From Verrucomicrobiota bacterium JB022 (GTDB lineage: Bacteria; Verrucomicrobiota; Verrucomicrobiia; Opitutales; Oceanipulchritudinaceae), in the NCBI GenBank assembly GCA_030673845.1, contig JAUTCQ010000009.1:1-64000 (forward strand): 64,000 nt of DNA, written 5' to 3'. The notes below the pieces were generated by a model. That model did no database searches, was not told the DNA's origin, and saw nothing but the letters and a program-made list of their open reading frames with translations. Shown here piece after piece: positions 33,638-42,391 of the stretch (its first letter is position 1; the number at the start of each line of letters is the position of its first letter). The translations under genes and the position numbers were made by a program.

Positions 33638-33889
33638 GTCGAACTGATTCTGCCGAATAGCGCCAAGACTACAGGAGTTTACGTGCCACTTAAGCCCTTG
33701 CCTGCACCACTTGCGCCAAACGGAACGGTCTTGGGCCGGGGAGAGCTTCGCGAAACTGGGCCCGCAGCACCGCAATGGATCGCGCGATGCCTTGGCAAGG
33801 GCTTTCCACAATGCTCAGCCAGGAAATCGCGATCGACGCCGGAATTATTCCATTGCTTGGGGTTCACGTGAAACGCTAGGTTTCGTATC

Positions 33890-34642
33890 ATGCCTAACTT
33901 AGACGCGACCGGCCCACATTCTCGCCGCACCTTCATGCGACTGGCTCTGGGAGCAGGTTTGGCCTTCTCCTCCCTCCGGCTGGCGGGCGAGACGGCAGGC
34001 CAGCAAACCTACCGGGTCAAGGCAGGCGATACGCTCAGTGAAATTGCCCAATCCTTCAAAATCACGGTAGGCGACCTGAAGCGGGCCAACGGCCTTAAAG
34101 GCGACCGTATCCTGATCGGGCAGACCCTGATCATCCCGCAGACATCTTCCGAGCAGCCACTCGCGCCTGTAATCAAGGCAAACCGAGCGCTGAAAATCAA
34201 TCGCTCGCGCTGGCGGTATATTGTCGCGCACCATAGCGCGATCGAGAAGGGAAATGCCGCCATTTACGGGTCTGCCCACAAACGCCGCGGCATGGAAAAC
34301 GGCTTGGCCTACCACTTTGTGATTGGAAACGGCATTGACTCCGGCGACGGCGAAATTGAGGTCGGGCCTCGCTGGCACCAGCAGATCCGCGGCGGTCATG
34401 TGCGGGACTCGCGGGTGAACGATGTGGGCATCGGCATTTGTCTGGTGGGCAACCTCGAAAACCACCCGCCCACGGCCAGGCAGCACAGGTCCTTCGTTTT
34501 GCTGGTAGATTACCTCAGAGATCACTGCGTTGCTCGTGACTTCGAGTTCACCGTCCATCGCTGGGTCGACGGGCCGCGACACACGCTATGCCCCGGTAAG
34601 CACTTCCCTTATGAGGAGATGAAGAAGCTCTACTCCAGTTAG
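33890..34642 (+). CDS. Tat-exported LysM N-acetylmuramoyl-L-alanine amidase (PGRP-like)
   Basis: 250 residues. The N-terminus has a twin-arginine signal (SRRTFMRLALGAGLAFSSL). A LysM domain is at about 40-84 (TYRVKAGDTLSEIAQSFKI ... LIGQTLIIP), and the amidase_2/PGRP domain from about 105 to the end. Likely zinc ligands are the histidine pair in IVAHHSA and the histidine and cysteine in FTVHRWVDGPRHTLCPG. It would bind peptidoglycan through LysM and cleave the amide between muramic acid and the peptide stem in the periplasm, in wall recycling or remodelling. It stands alone; the following gene converges on it. Confidence 0.88.
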   Translation: MPNLDATGPHSRRTFMRLALGAGLAFSSLRLAGETAGQQTYRVKAGDTLSEIAQSFKITVGDLKRANGLKGDRILIGQTLIIPQTSSEQPLAPVIKANRALKINRSRWRYIVAHHSAIEKGNAAIYGSAHKRRGMENGLAYHFVIGNGIDSGDGEIEVGPRWHQQIRGGHVRDSRVNDVGIGICLVGNLENHPPTARQHRSFVLLVDYLRDHCVARDFEFTVHRWVDGPRHTLCPGKHFPYEEMKKLYSS

Positions 34643-34664
34643 CACGGAGCCCAAACGCTGCCTT

Positions 34665-35870
34665 CTACTGTGTCACAATGACTTTCAACCCTTCCTGGCG
34701 CAGATTGACCTGGATGGCTTCGTCGATCTCCGCCAGCGGAAAACGGTGGGTGATCAAAGAGCTGACGGGGAGGCCCATGCGCTCGGCCCGCTGCAGGAAG
34801 TGGTAGGCGTTGGGGTATTCAAAGCTGTTGTAAACCCAGCTGCCGGTAATGGTGATTTCTTTTTTGCAGACGTCCCGATGGGGGTTGATCTGGCATTCGC
34901 CCCCATCGACAAAGTGGCCGATTTCGCAAATGCCACCGCCTCGGCGGATGCACTTGAAGAGGTTGGCAAAGGCTGCGGGAACGCCTGTGACCTGAAAGCC
35001 GAAATGCGCCCCCAGCCCCTTGGTCAGGCTCGCCACCTGGGCCGCTACCTCATCGATCCCGGCATAATCGCGGTAATTGAGGGTGTCGTCGGCGCCCAAA
35101 CTGCGAGCCATCTGCAGGCGATCGTGGTTCCCATCGATGGCGATGATGTTGTTGACCCCGTAGCAGCGCAGAACTGCGATCATGAGCAGCCCGATAGGAC
35201 CGCAACCTTGGACGACGACGCGGGAGCGAAAACTCAGGGGGACGCCGCATTTCTTGGCGCGCTCAAGGGCGTGACATACGACGGCGGCAGGCTCGATCAG
35301 GCAACGCAGCTCCACACTCATATCGTTGACGACGAAGAAGGAGGAGCCGGGGCGGATAATGAGGTATTCGCCGAAATAGCCGTTGAAGTGGTAATCGGGC
35401 TGGTCGGGGAGCAGACCATAGACTTTCAGGTCGTCGCAGAGGTTGCTCTTCGCCGGGTTATATTTGGCGATCAGGCAATCCTGCGAAGCTTCGAGGATGC
35501 TGGTCACGATTTTGTCTCCCGCTTTGATAGGCTTGCCTACGCTATCCATCTGGATCTCGCTGCCCACTTCCAGCACCGTGCCAGTCCCTTCGTGCCCCAG
35601 CACCACCGGAGCCAGGCCGAATGGGTCGGACTTGTAGCAATGCACATCGGTACCGCAAACCCCACAAGCCTCGACCTTGACCAGAATTTCATCGGGCCGG
35701 ATCGCGCGCAGGGGAAACTCCCGGATTTCCAAGGTCTTGGGCGCAGTCAAGACCGCCGCCCGCCCTTTGGTTGGCTGCGACTGCGAGGAAGGCGCCTTGG
35801 CATCAGTCGATACCTTGGCAACAACGTTTCGCACGATTTCTTCGATCATCTGGGGACTGAACTGGCTCAT
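34665..35870 (-). CDS. Zinc-dependent alcohol dehydrogenase with N-terminal targeting-like helix
   Basis: 401 residues, medium-chain dehydrogenase/reductase. Catalytic zinc residues are seen in ACGVCGTDVH, LGHEGTGTV and LIEPAAVVCHAL; the Rossmann motif is GCGPIGLLMI. The usual four-cysteine structural zinc lobe is replaced by a stretch with only two cysteines (SQDCLIAKYNPAKSNLCDD). Ahead of the catalytic domain is an extra ~35 residues: an amphipathic helix (QMIEEIVRNVVAKV) and a Ser/Gln/Pro linker. That layout is characteristic of encapsulation peptides on enzymes targeted to bacterial microcompartments. It lies downstream of, and on the same strand as, a broken MFS gene. The substrate is not known; propanediol/lactaldehyde metabolism would fit the planctomycete-verrucomicrobial microcompartment, but no shell genes are in the window. 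Confidence 0.85.
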   Translation of the reverse strand: MSQFSPQMIEEIVRNVVAKVSTDAKAPSSQSQPTKGRAAVLTAPKTLEIREFPLRAIRPDEILVKVEACGVCGTDVHCYKSDPFGLAPVVLGHEGTGTVLEVGSEIQMDSVGKPIKAGDKIVTSILEASQDCLIAKYNPAKSNLCDDLKVYGLLPDQPDYHFNGYFGEYLIIRPGSSFFVVNDMSVELRCLIEPAAVVCHALERAKKCGVPLSFRSRVVVQGCGPIGLLMIAVLRCYGVNNIIAIDGNHDRLQMARSLGADDTLNYRDYAGIDEVAAQVASLTKGLGAHFGFQVTGVPAAFANLFKCIRRGGGICEIGHFVDGGECQINPHRDVCKKEITITGSWVYNSFEYPNAYHFLQRAERMGLPVSSLITHRFPLAEIDEAIQVNLRQEGLKVIVTQ

Positions 35871-36013
35871 TTGAATAGCTCGTCGAGGGGGGATTTCCGG
35901 GAGCTCATCGATACGCCTGTATCGCGGGCTCGATGACGCTCAAGATGCTGGGATTTTCTGTGATAATCTGTATCTTTCTGGACTATGCAAGATCATTGCC
36001 CAGCTTGCTGCCA

Positions 36014-37263
36014 TTAAGCACGCGGCACCTTGCGCTGTGACAACTTCCTGACTTCCAGGAAGGTCAGGAGCGCAAATATCAGCCCAACGACAAAGGCGCT
36101 TCCAAAAACATACAGGCTCACGCGGTAGCTCTGGGTTTGCTCGTAGACAATGGCGCTGAGGAGGGGGCCCACCACGCCCGCGACGGCCCAAGCAGTGAGC
36201 AGCTTGCCCAGGATGGCCGAGAGCTCCCTCACTCCAAACACATCGCCAATAAAGGCGGGCATCAGCGCAAAACCTCCGCCATAGCAAGAGATGATCACAC
36301 AGACTGCAAACTGGAAGGCGACAGGATGGCTTAGGCTAGGCAGGGCCCAAAAAAGACCAAACTGCAGGATACAAAAGAGACCGAAGACCTGGGCCCGCCC
36401 TAGGCTATCGGACAGGCTCGACCACGCGATCCGTCCGAGACCGTTAAAGAGCCCCATCAGGCCCACCATCGTTGCTGCGGCCGGCGCACTGAGGCCTGCA
36501 ATCTCTTGCGACATGGGAGCAGCAGCCGCGATTACCGCAATACCACAGGTGATGTTGATGAAGAGCATTGCCCAAAGGTAGTAAAACCGCTTTGTGCGCA
36601 GCGCTTCCGTGCATGTCAGCTGCAGGGCTTGCGGATGGCGCGGCGCATCTGCCGCTACAGTTACGTTGAGGCCTCCGCCGGGCGCCCATCCTGCGGGCGG
36701 CGGGGCAAGGTAACGCGACGAGAGCACCATGATCACCAGATAGGCCACCCCCGAACCTACGAAGTCGCAGGAATACCGACAGTCTCGATCAAGACCACAA
36801 AGATCTTGCTGGCAAAGAGCGCACCAAATCCGAAGCCCATCACCGCGAGACCGGTGGCCAAGCCACGCCTGTCGGGAAACCACTTCACCAGGGTGGCGAC
36901 GGGGCAGATATAGCCGATGCCCAACCCCACCCCAGCCACAACGCCATAGCCTGCGTAGAAAAGCCAAAGCGTGCCCAGATGCACCGCGACACCCGCCAGA
37001 ACAAGGCCCAGCCCATAAAAGACGGCCGCGATCTGGCCGCTAAGCCGGGGCCCCATGCGCTCGACGCGGGGCCCCAGAAAGGCCGCCGACAGCCCCAAGA
37101 CCAAGATAGCGAGGCTAAAGGCCCAGGCCGTTTCAGGGGGCTGCCAGCCAAGCTCCTGCAAGAGCGGCTTCTTGAACACACTGTAGGCATAAACACTGCC
37201 AATAGAGACATGGACACCCATCGCAGAAGCAGCAATGAGCCAACGGTTTTTAAGCTTTTCCAT
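36014..37263 (-). pseudogene. OFA-type MFS transporter interrupted by one frameshift
   Basis: The first part, from [20 protein letters not shown] (37263), encodes about six transmembrane helices in the OFA (oxalate/formate antiporter-like) branch of the major facilitator superfamily, with [15 protein letters not shown] and [15 protein letters not shown]. It stops at 36757 after VGIPATS. The rest of the transporter continues in another frame from about 36770 ([19 protein letters not shown]) to 36014. One missing T in the ACTTCG stretch near 36766 would restore a normal 12-helix protein (GIPATFVGSG). No other lesion is seen, so this is either a very recent mutation or a sequencing error. The likely substrate is a small monocarboxylate. 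The dehydrogenase gene follows 143 nt downstream. Confidence 0.85.
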
Positions 37264-37602
37264 TCCAATCGTTGTCAGGCGCATACGTGGCCCCCGATTC
37301 GGCAAAGATCGCCCTCGCCCTTTCCAACGTATCGCGGCATAGGACAGGCGAATCCTTCAGCTCACAGGGTAACTGAGACTGCGTATTTCGTCTCACTCAT
37401 TTTGTGAAAGGGCAAGATCTCAACGCGTGGCACATCCTCGTATCCCCTGATCTGTCCAATGCAGTGTGGATGAGTCTCCCACCGGAAACTCGCCGGCCTC
37501 CGCGCGGCTTACGCCGCTTCCGCAGTGTATACAGACACAAAAAAGCACGCCATTTTAGCGTGCTTATCAATCGGAAAGTCTTGATCTACAAAGTAGATAA
37601 AA
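37264..37602. other. Intergenic region before tRNA-Tyr, no gene seen
   Basis: 339 bp with the MFS promoter region at the left and the tRNA-Tyr terminator (37539-37565) at the right. No coding region is supported. Confidence 0.6.
37539..37565 (-). terminator. Terminator after tRNA-Tyr
   Basis: On the minus strand AAGCACGC-(7-nt loop)-GCGTGCTT is a perfect 8-bp stem followed by a T-run. It lies about 40 nt beyond the tRNA 3' end. Confidence 0.9.
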
Positions 37603-37689
37603 TGGTGGTGGGAGCAGGATTCGAACCTGCGAACCGATTACCGGGAGAGATTTACAGTCTCCATGCTTTGGCCGCTTGCATATCCCACC
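37603..37689 (-). tRNA. tRNA-Tyr (anticodon GUA)
   Basis: On the minus strand it starts GGTGGGATATGCAAGCGG, has anticodon loop ACTGTAAATC with GTA, a long variable arm (CTCCCGGTAATCGG), the T-arm GCAGGTTCGAATCCTGC and the acceptor end TCCCACC-A-CCA. Pairing is complete and CCA is encoded. Confidence 0.97.
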
Positions 37690-37767
37690 ATCAAAAGAAC
37701 GAAAAACCAGATCATGCCGCTTGCATTGAATCGTGCAAGGCAAAATTTTGAAAAAGTGCGTTTTTGT

Positions 37768-38181
37768 TCAAAGCGACCAATCCTGGCGGTCGAGCCCTTC
37801 CATGTCGCTGAGGTGGATTTCCAGCGCGCGCGCGCTGATGTTGATCTCGATCACGCTCAGGATCAGCGAGGCGGCAAGCAGGCCGAGGCTGAAGGTAAAG
37901 AAGATGCTGCCGAGGATGGGAAAGCCGTAGAAGAGCCAGCCCATCGAGATGACGCAGCAGAGGAAGGCCATGACTCCGGCCCCTTGCATGTAGCGGATGA
38001 TGTGGACGCGGCGGCGGAGGTTGGCGATCTGTGCGAGGTTCTTGGGGTCGGGCCGCTCGCGTTGCACTTGATAGAGCGCGCGAATGACGTTCGCGAGGGT
38101 GATGAAGCGGTTGGTGTAGGCCAACAGCAGCAGCGAAATGGCCGGGAAAAGCAGGGCCGGCGTAGTCAGATCGAGCCTCAT
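37768..38181 (-). CDS. DUF2721 family membrane protein
   Basis: 137 residues with three predicted transmembrane helices (about 6-24, 66-86, 91-113). The N-terminal LTTPALLFPAISLLLLAYTN and the following NRFITLANVIRAL match the DUF2721 pattern. The function of the family is unknown. The gene lies between tRNA-Tyr and the divergent ABC transporter operon; 84 bp separate it from the latter. Confidence 0.8.
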   Translation of the reverse strand: MRLDLTTPALLFPAISLLLLAYTNRFITLANVIRALYQVQRERPDPKNLAQIANLRRRVHIIRYMQGAGVMAFLCCVISMGWLFYGFPILGSIFFTFSLGLLAASLILSVIEINISARALEIHLSDMEGLDRQDWSL

Positions 38182-38265
38182 ATCTCCTGAGCATGCGGGC
38201 GCTTTTCGGCAAAAGCGAGCGATGTTTCCGTTGCGCCCGGGCTTCCGCTCCCCTATTCAGCGCGC

Positions 38266-39012
38266 ATGGGGAAAGGTGTCTCCGTCGAGATCGAAGACGT
38301 CGTGCAGACGTTCAGCGAGCAGACTCGGGTGCTGCGCGGCGTTTCCGCGCGCATTGGGGCCGGGGAATTCGTGGGGCTCCTGGGGCCGAGCGGCGCGGGC
38401 AAATCCACGCTGTTGCGCATCGTCGCGGGCCTGCTGCGGCCGACGGCGGGGCGCGTGTCGTTTGGAGGTGCGCAGCCGCAACTTAGCTTTATCTTCCAGC
38501 AGCCGTCGCTCCTGCCTTGGCTGCGGCTGCACGACAACATTGCCCTGCCCTTGCGCCTGGGCGGCACCGCACAGCCCGAACGGCGGCAACAGGCGGCCGA
38601 GCTGGCTCAACGGGTCGGCTTGCGCGAAGCACTAGAGCGCTACCCTCGCCAGCTTTCCGTGGGGATGCAGATGCGGGCTTCTCTGGCCCGGGCCTTGGCC
38701 GCACGGCCCAACCTGATGCTGCTCGACGAACCGCTGGCGGCCGTGGACGCTCTGACCCGCACTCAACTGAACGTGGCGTTGCGCCAGTGGCAGGAGGAAG
38801 ACGGCTGGACGGCTTTGCTCGTGACCCACTCGGTGGAAGAGGCGGTGTTTCTGTGCGACCGTATCCTGATCCTCGATGGGGGTGTGTTGGCCGACACGCT
38901 GGCGGTCGAAGGCCCTGCCCACCGCACGCTGGCCTGGCGGCGCGAAACGAGCTATCACCTGCAGGTGGACGCGCTGAACCGCAAGTTGCTGGAACAGGCG
39001 GTGCAGGCATGA
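38266..39012 (+). CDS. ABC transporter ATP-binding protein (NitT/TauT/thiamine-precursor type)
   Basis: 248 residues. Walker A GPSGAGKST at 40-48, Q-loop in FIFQQPSLLPWL, Walker B LMLLDEPLAAVD and H-loop LLVTHSVEEAV are all present. The signature is LSVGM instead of the normal LSGGM, a change at the conserved glycine. It is the first gene of a three-gene operon and overlaps the permease by ATGA. With the two partners it should energise uptake of a small organic molecule, by analogy with ThiXYZ (pyrimidine precursor of thiamine) or Ssu/Tau systems. Confidence 0.9.
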   Translation: MGKGVSVEIEDVVQTFSEQTRVLRGVSARIGAGEFVGLLGPSGAGKSTLLRIVAGLLRPTAGRVSFGGAQPQLSFIFQQPSLLPWLRLHDNIALPLRLGGTAQPERRQQAAELAQRVGLREALERYPRQLSVGMQMRASLARALAARPNLMLLDEPLAAVDALTRTQLNVALRQWQEEDGWTALLVTHSVEEAVFLCDRILILDGGVLADTLAVEGPAHRTLAWRRETSYHLQVDALNRKLLEQAVQA

Positions 39013-39800
39013 CCGCGCTTTGGCGTAAGTGCTGGCCCGTGCTGGCAGGGCTGACGGTGTTTATCGGCCTTTGGTATGTGCTGGTGTGGGCGCTGGATCT
39101 GCAATGGTTTCAGCTACCAACGCCCGACCGTGTGCTGGAGGAGCTGGTCGCACGACGGGATGAGCTGCTTCGGGCCGCATGGTTTACCTGGCGTAGCGCC
39201 CTGATCGGCTTCGTCGCGGCAACCGTAATGGGGCTGGCGACGAGCTTGTTCTTTGCCGCCCTGCCCCGCCTGCGGCTGATCGCCTATCCTGTGCTGGTGC
39301 TGCTGCAGATGGTGCCCATTGTGGCCTCGGCCGCAATGGTGGTGATCCTGCTCGATACGGGCACGATGGCGACGGTTTTTATCGCCTTCCTCATCAGCTA
39401 CTTTCCCATCATGGCCAATACGACTCGTGGCCTGGTGGAGGTGCCGCGCGAGCAGCTCGACTTGTTCCAGCTCTACGCGGCCAAGGGCTGGCAGCGCCTC
39501 TTCTGGTTGCGCCTGCCCCATGCCTTGCCTGCTTTTTTTGCCGGGCTGCACATTGCATCTACCCTTGTGGTGATCGGCACCGTGACGGGTGAGCTTTTTG
39601 CGACTTCCAGCGACGATCAGGGCGGGCTCGGCTATTTGATCTTTGCCTACCGCTCACAGGTAAAAACGCCTGCTCTCTACAGTGCGGCCTTGCTCAGTTC
39701 GTTACTGGGATTTTTCTTTGTAGGCGTGGTCAGCGTGCTCCGGCGCTGGCTGCTGTCCTCGTGGTACAAGCTCGAAGTCGATGAAGGTTCAACGGTCTAG
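39009..39800 (+). CDS. ABC transporter permease (NitT/TauT/thiamine-precursor type)
   Basis: 263 residues from the ATG at 39009, which overlaps the ATPase stop as ATGA. About six transmembrane helices are visible. The cytoplasmic EAA loop reads LDLFQLYAAKGWQRLFWLRLPHAL, read as two parts (LFQLYAAKGWQRLF and WLRLPHALPAFF), the contact site for the ATPase. It overlaps the next gene by 20 nt. Confidence 0.9.
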   Translation: MTALWRKCWPVLAGLTVFIGLWYVLVWALDLQWFQLPTPDRVLEELVARRDELLRAAWFTWRSALIGFVAATVMGLATSLFFAALPRLRLIAYPVLVLLQMVPIVASAAMVVILLDTGTMATVFIAFLISYFPIMANTTRGLVEVPREQLDLFQLYAAKGWQRLFWLRLPHALPAFFAGLHIASTLVVIGTVTGELFATSSDDQGGLGYLIFAYRSQVKTPALYSAALLSSLLGFFFVGVVSVLRRWLLSSWYKLEVDEGSTV

Positions 39801-40779
39801 CACGCTTATCTTTTTTGTCCTTTCCCTGCTCGCCTGCCTCGGTTGCGGCAAGCCCGCCCCTGCCGAGGAAACAGCGACCGGCCTGACGCCGATCACGCTG
39901 CAGACGGACTGGTTTGCCCAGGCCGAGCATGGTGGCTTTTATCAGGCGCTGGCCAAGGGCTACTACGAGGAGGCGGGGCTGGAGGTCACAATCCTGCAGG
40001 GTGGCCCCAACTCCATGAGCCTGAACAAGGTGCTGACCGGCAAGGCCCAGTTTGCGATGAACCGAGCGGATGCGATCATCGAATTCGGCTCGCAAGACCT
40101 GCCGCTGCAGCCGGTAATGGCCCACTTTCAGCACGATCCGCAGGCCTTGATGCTGCACGCAGACGACCCGGCGCAGTCGATTCGCGACCTCGACGGGCGT
40201 TCGGTCATGGCCATCCCGGGGCATACCTGGATCAAGTTTGTGGAGGCGCAATACGGGATCGACCTCAAGATCGTGCCTCACACCTTCAGCCTGGAGCGTT
40301 TTCTCTCCGACCCCACCTTCATCCAGCAGTGCATTGTGACCAACGAGCCGTATTTCGTGCGTCAGGCCGGGCAAGAGGTAAAAACCTTTCCCACAGCCAC
40401 AACGGGCTTCGACCCCTACCACGTCGTCTATGGGCAGAGTGACTGGATCCGTCAGCATCCGGAGCTGGTGGAGCGATTTGTAGAGGCTTCGATCCAAGGC
40501 TGGCGCGACTATCTGGAGGGAGACCCCGGCCCGGCCTTTGACCTGATCCTGCAACGCAACGCCCACATGAGCCGCGATCTTCTGGTCTACGGGCACGATT
40601 TGATTCTGCACGACAACCTGACCAAGGGGCAAACGGAGCGGGGCGAAACGTATGGCCAGATCGACGCCGCTCGCCTGCAGCAACTGGCCGATCAGTTGCG
40701 CCGGCTGGGCATCGTGCCCGAGGGCACGGGTGTGCCGGGTTTCGATCCGGAGCTGTTACCCCCGGCGGCGCGTAAGTAA
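39781..40779 (+). CDS. THI5/NMT1-like substrate-binding lipoprotein
   Basis: 332 residues. The N-terminus is a lipoprotein signal (STLIFFVLSLLAC, or the second cysteine in LGCGKP, as modified residue). The mature part is the NMT1/THI5-like fold: TDWFAQAEHGGFYQALAKGY near the start and the characteristic AQFAMNRADAIIEFGSQ region. Members bind the thiamine pyrimidine precursor (HMP/FAMP), riboflavin, or alkyl sulfonates and nitrate relatives; the TDWF..AEHGGFY motif is closest to the pyrimidine-binding ThiY/THI5 group. No TPP riboswitch core was seen ahead of the operon, so the ligand remains open. Confidence 0.85.
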   Translation: MKVQRSSTLIFFVLSLLACLGCGKPAPAEETATGLTPITLQTDWFAQAEHGGFYQALAKGYYEEAGLEVTILQGGPNSMSLNKVLTGKAQFAMNRADAIIEFGSQDLPLQPVMAHFQHDPQALMLHADDPAQSIRDLDGRSVMAIPGHTWIKFVEAQYGIDLKIVPHTFSLERFLSDPTFIQQCIVTNEPYFVRQAGQEVKTFPTATTGFDPYHVVYGQSDWIRQHPELVERFVEASIQGWRDYLEGDPGPAFDLILQRNAHMSRDLLVYGHDLILHDNLTKGQTERGETYGQIDAARLQQLADQLRRLGIVPEGTGVPGFDPELLPPAARK

Positions 40780-40837
40780 GGGCGGCCCCTCAGTCCTGCT
40801 TGTCAGGCCGCGGAGTCCTGTCATCATCGCGGCCAAG

Positions 40838-42391
40838 ATGGTCGTCTTGCCCCCGCGTCAATCGTGGCCCCTGCTGCTCACCGGCACAGGCTTGGCGCTG
40901 CTGTGGGCGCACTTCATCACCGTCTTTGCCGCCGAGTGGGCCATCGACGAGCAATACAGCTACGGCTTTATCGTGCCGCTCTGTACGGCCTACCTGCTGT
41001 ATCTGCGCTGGCCGGAAAGACCGTCGCCCGATGCCTCGCGGACGGGCTGGCTGCCGTTTGTGCTGCTGAGCCTGGCCCTGCTCTTTGTGCCGCTGGCAGT
41101 CATTCGTGGTTCCAACCCGGAGTGGCGGGCGGCGCTGTGGCTGGAGGGGCTGCTGGTCTACGGGCTCAGCCTGCTTGTGCTGTGGCGACAGGGGGGCTGG
41201 CCGTGGCTGCGCCATTTCGGCCCCGCCTTGGCGCTGATGCTGGTGGCGATCCCGTGGCCGCGGGACTGGGAAAATACGCTGGTCAACGGTCTGATGCGGG
41301 GCGTTGCGGCCGTGGTGGTCGAGATCATGAACCTGATGGGCCACTACGCGATGCAGCAGGGGAATCTCGTCTTCCTGCGGCAGGGTGTGATTGGCGTGGA
41401 AGAGGCCTGTAGCGGGGTGCGCTCGCTGCAATCGACCCTGATGGCGGCGGTGTTCCTCGGGTTGCTCTTTCGCTGGCGCTTCAAGCCCTTTCTCGGGCTC
41501 GTGCTGCTGGGCGGCATCGTGTCGCTGGGCCTCAACATCTTGCGTACGCTCACCTTGACCTGGCTGACGGTGCAGGATGGGCCGACGGGGGCCAAGGAGT
41601 GGCACGACCCGCTGGGGCAAGCGGTGGCGCTGCTGTCGTTTGCGGTGCTTTTCGCGCTCACCTGGCTGCTGCATCGCTGGTGGCGACCGCAGTCGCGCCT
41701 TCACCCGCCTCCCGCCGCACGTTCGACGCCCGGTGCCCTGCCCTTGCCCGCATCGGTGGGCCTTGGTGCGGTGTTGTTGCTGGCCCCGTTGGTCAGCGCG
41801 GCCTGGTATCACACCGTCGACCATCGCCACGAGGTGGAGGTGGCCGCGCAGGTGGTGGAAACGGTGCCGTTCAAGCAGCGGGAGATCCCGGAGCGCGTGC
41901 AGGCCCTGTTGCGCTTCAGCGAGGGCGCCCACTATGTGTGGACCGATGTCGACGGCACACGCTACACCCTCTTTTTCTTCTACTGGGGCGAGGGCCAAAC
42001 CTCGTCACACGCGGGGGTGCACCGCCCGGAGGTGTGCCTGCCTTCCGCTGGCTACAAGATGGTGGCAGAGGAAGCCCCGTTGGCTTGGGAGGGCGGCCCG
42101 TTGACACTCGAGTTCGAGACGTTCCGGTTCAGCTTTGCCCAAAGGCCGCTGTTCGTCTTCTTCTCGGTCTGGGACGAGTATCCGGGCCATCAGGTGCCGA
42201 TCGCCAACGACTGGCGCGACCGGTTGGCCAATGTCTGGAACCGGGAGCGCGTGCAGGGGCGCTACTCGGTCGAGCTGATCATTGAGCCCGGTCCGCAGGG
42301 CGATCTGGCGCGGGCGCGGCAACAGGCGGAGGGCTTTCTGGATCGCCACCTGCAACTGGTATCGGCTGCCCCCAGCGTTGCGCAGCCATAA
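40838..42391 (+). CDS. Exosortase fused to an EpsI-like domain
   Basis: 517 residues from the ATG at 40838; longer upstream frames overlap the binding-protein gene. The first ~290 residues are a multi-helix exosortase with the expected Cys-Arg-His set: C in GVEEACSGVRSLQS, R in LNILRTLTL and H in KEWHDPLGQA. The C-terminal ~200 residues, after another membrane helix, are EpsI-like (HAGVHRPEVCLPSAGYKM). Exosortases are membrane proteases/transpeptidases that process proteins with a PEP-CTERM-like C-terminal signal and are usually linked to exopolysaccharide loci. That link fits the neighbours. No protein with such a tail was seen in this window. The 3' end overlaps the convergent O-antigen-ligase gene by about 113 bp. 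Confidence 0.9.
   Translation: MVVLPPRQSWPLLLTGTGLALLWAHFITVFAAEWAIDEQYSYGFIVPLCTAYLLYLRWPERPSPDASRTGWLPFVLLSLALLFVPLAVIRGSNPEWRAALWLEGLLVYGLSLLVLWRQGGWPWLRHFGPALALMLVAIPWPRDWENTLVNGLMRGVAAVVVEIMNLMGHYAMQQGNLVFLRQGVIGVEEACSGVRSLQSTLMAAVFLGLLFRWRFKPFLGLVLLGGIVSLGLNILRTLTLTWLTVQDGPTGAKEWHDPLGQAVALLSFAVLFALTWLLHRWWRPQSRLHPPPAARSTPGALPLPASVGLGAVLLLAPLVSAAWYHTVDHRHEVEVAAQVVETVPFKQREIPERVQALLRFSEGAHYVWTDVDGTRYTLFFFYWGEGQTSSHAGVHRPEVCLPSAGYKMVAEEAPLAWEGGPLTLEFETFRFSFAQRPLFVFFSVWDEYPGHQVPIANDWRDRLANVWNRERVQGRYSVELIIEPGPQGDLARARQQAEGFLDRHLQLVSAAPSVAQP

Noticed and set aside
40790-41998. A 402-codon minus-strand open frame opposite the exosortase
   Set aside because: Composition is Q/R/H-rich noise; the plus strand has the full catalytic set of an exosortase.
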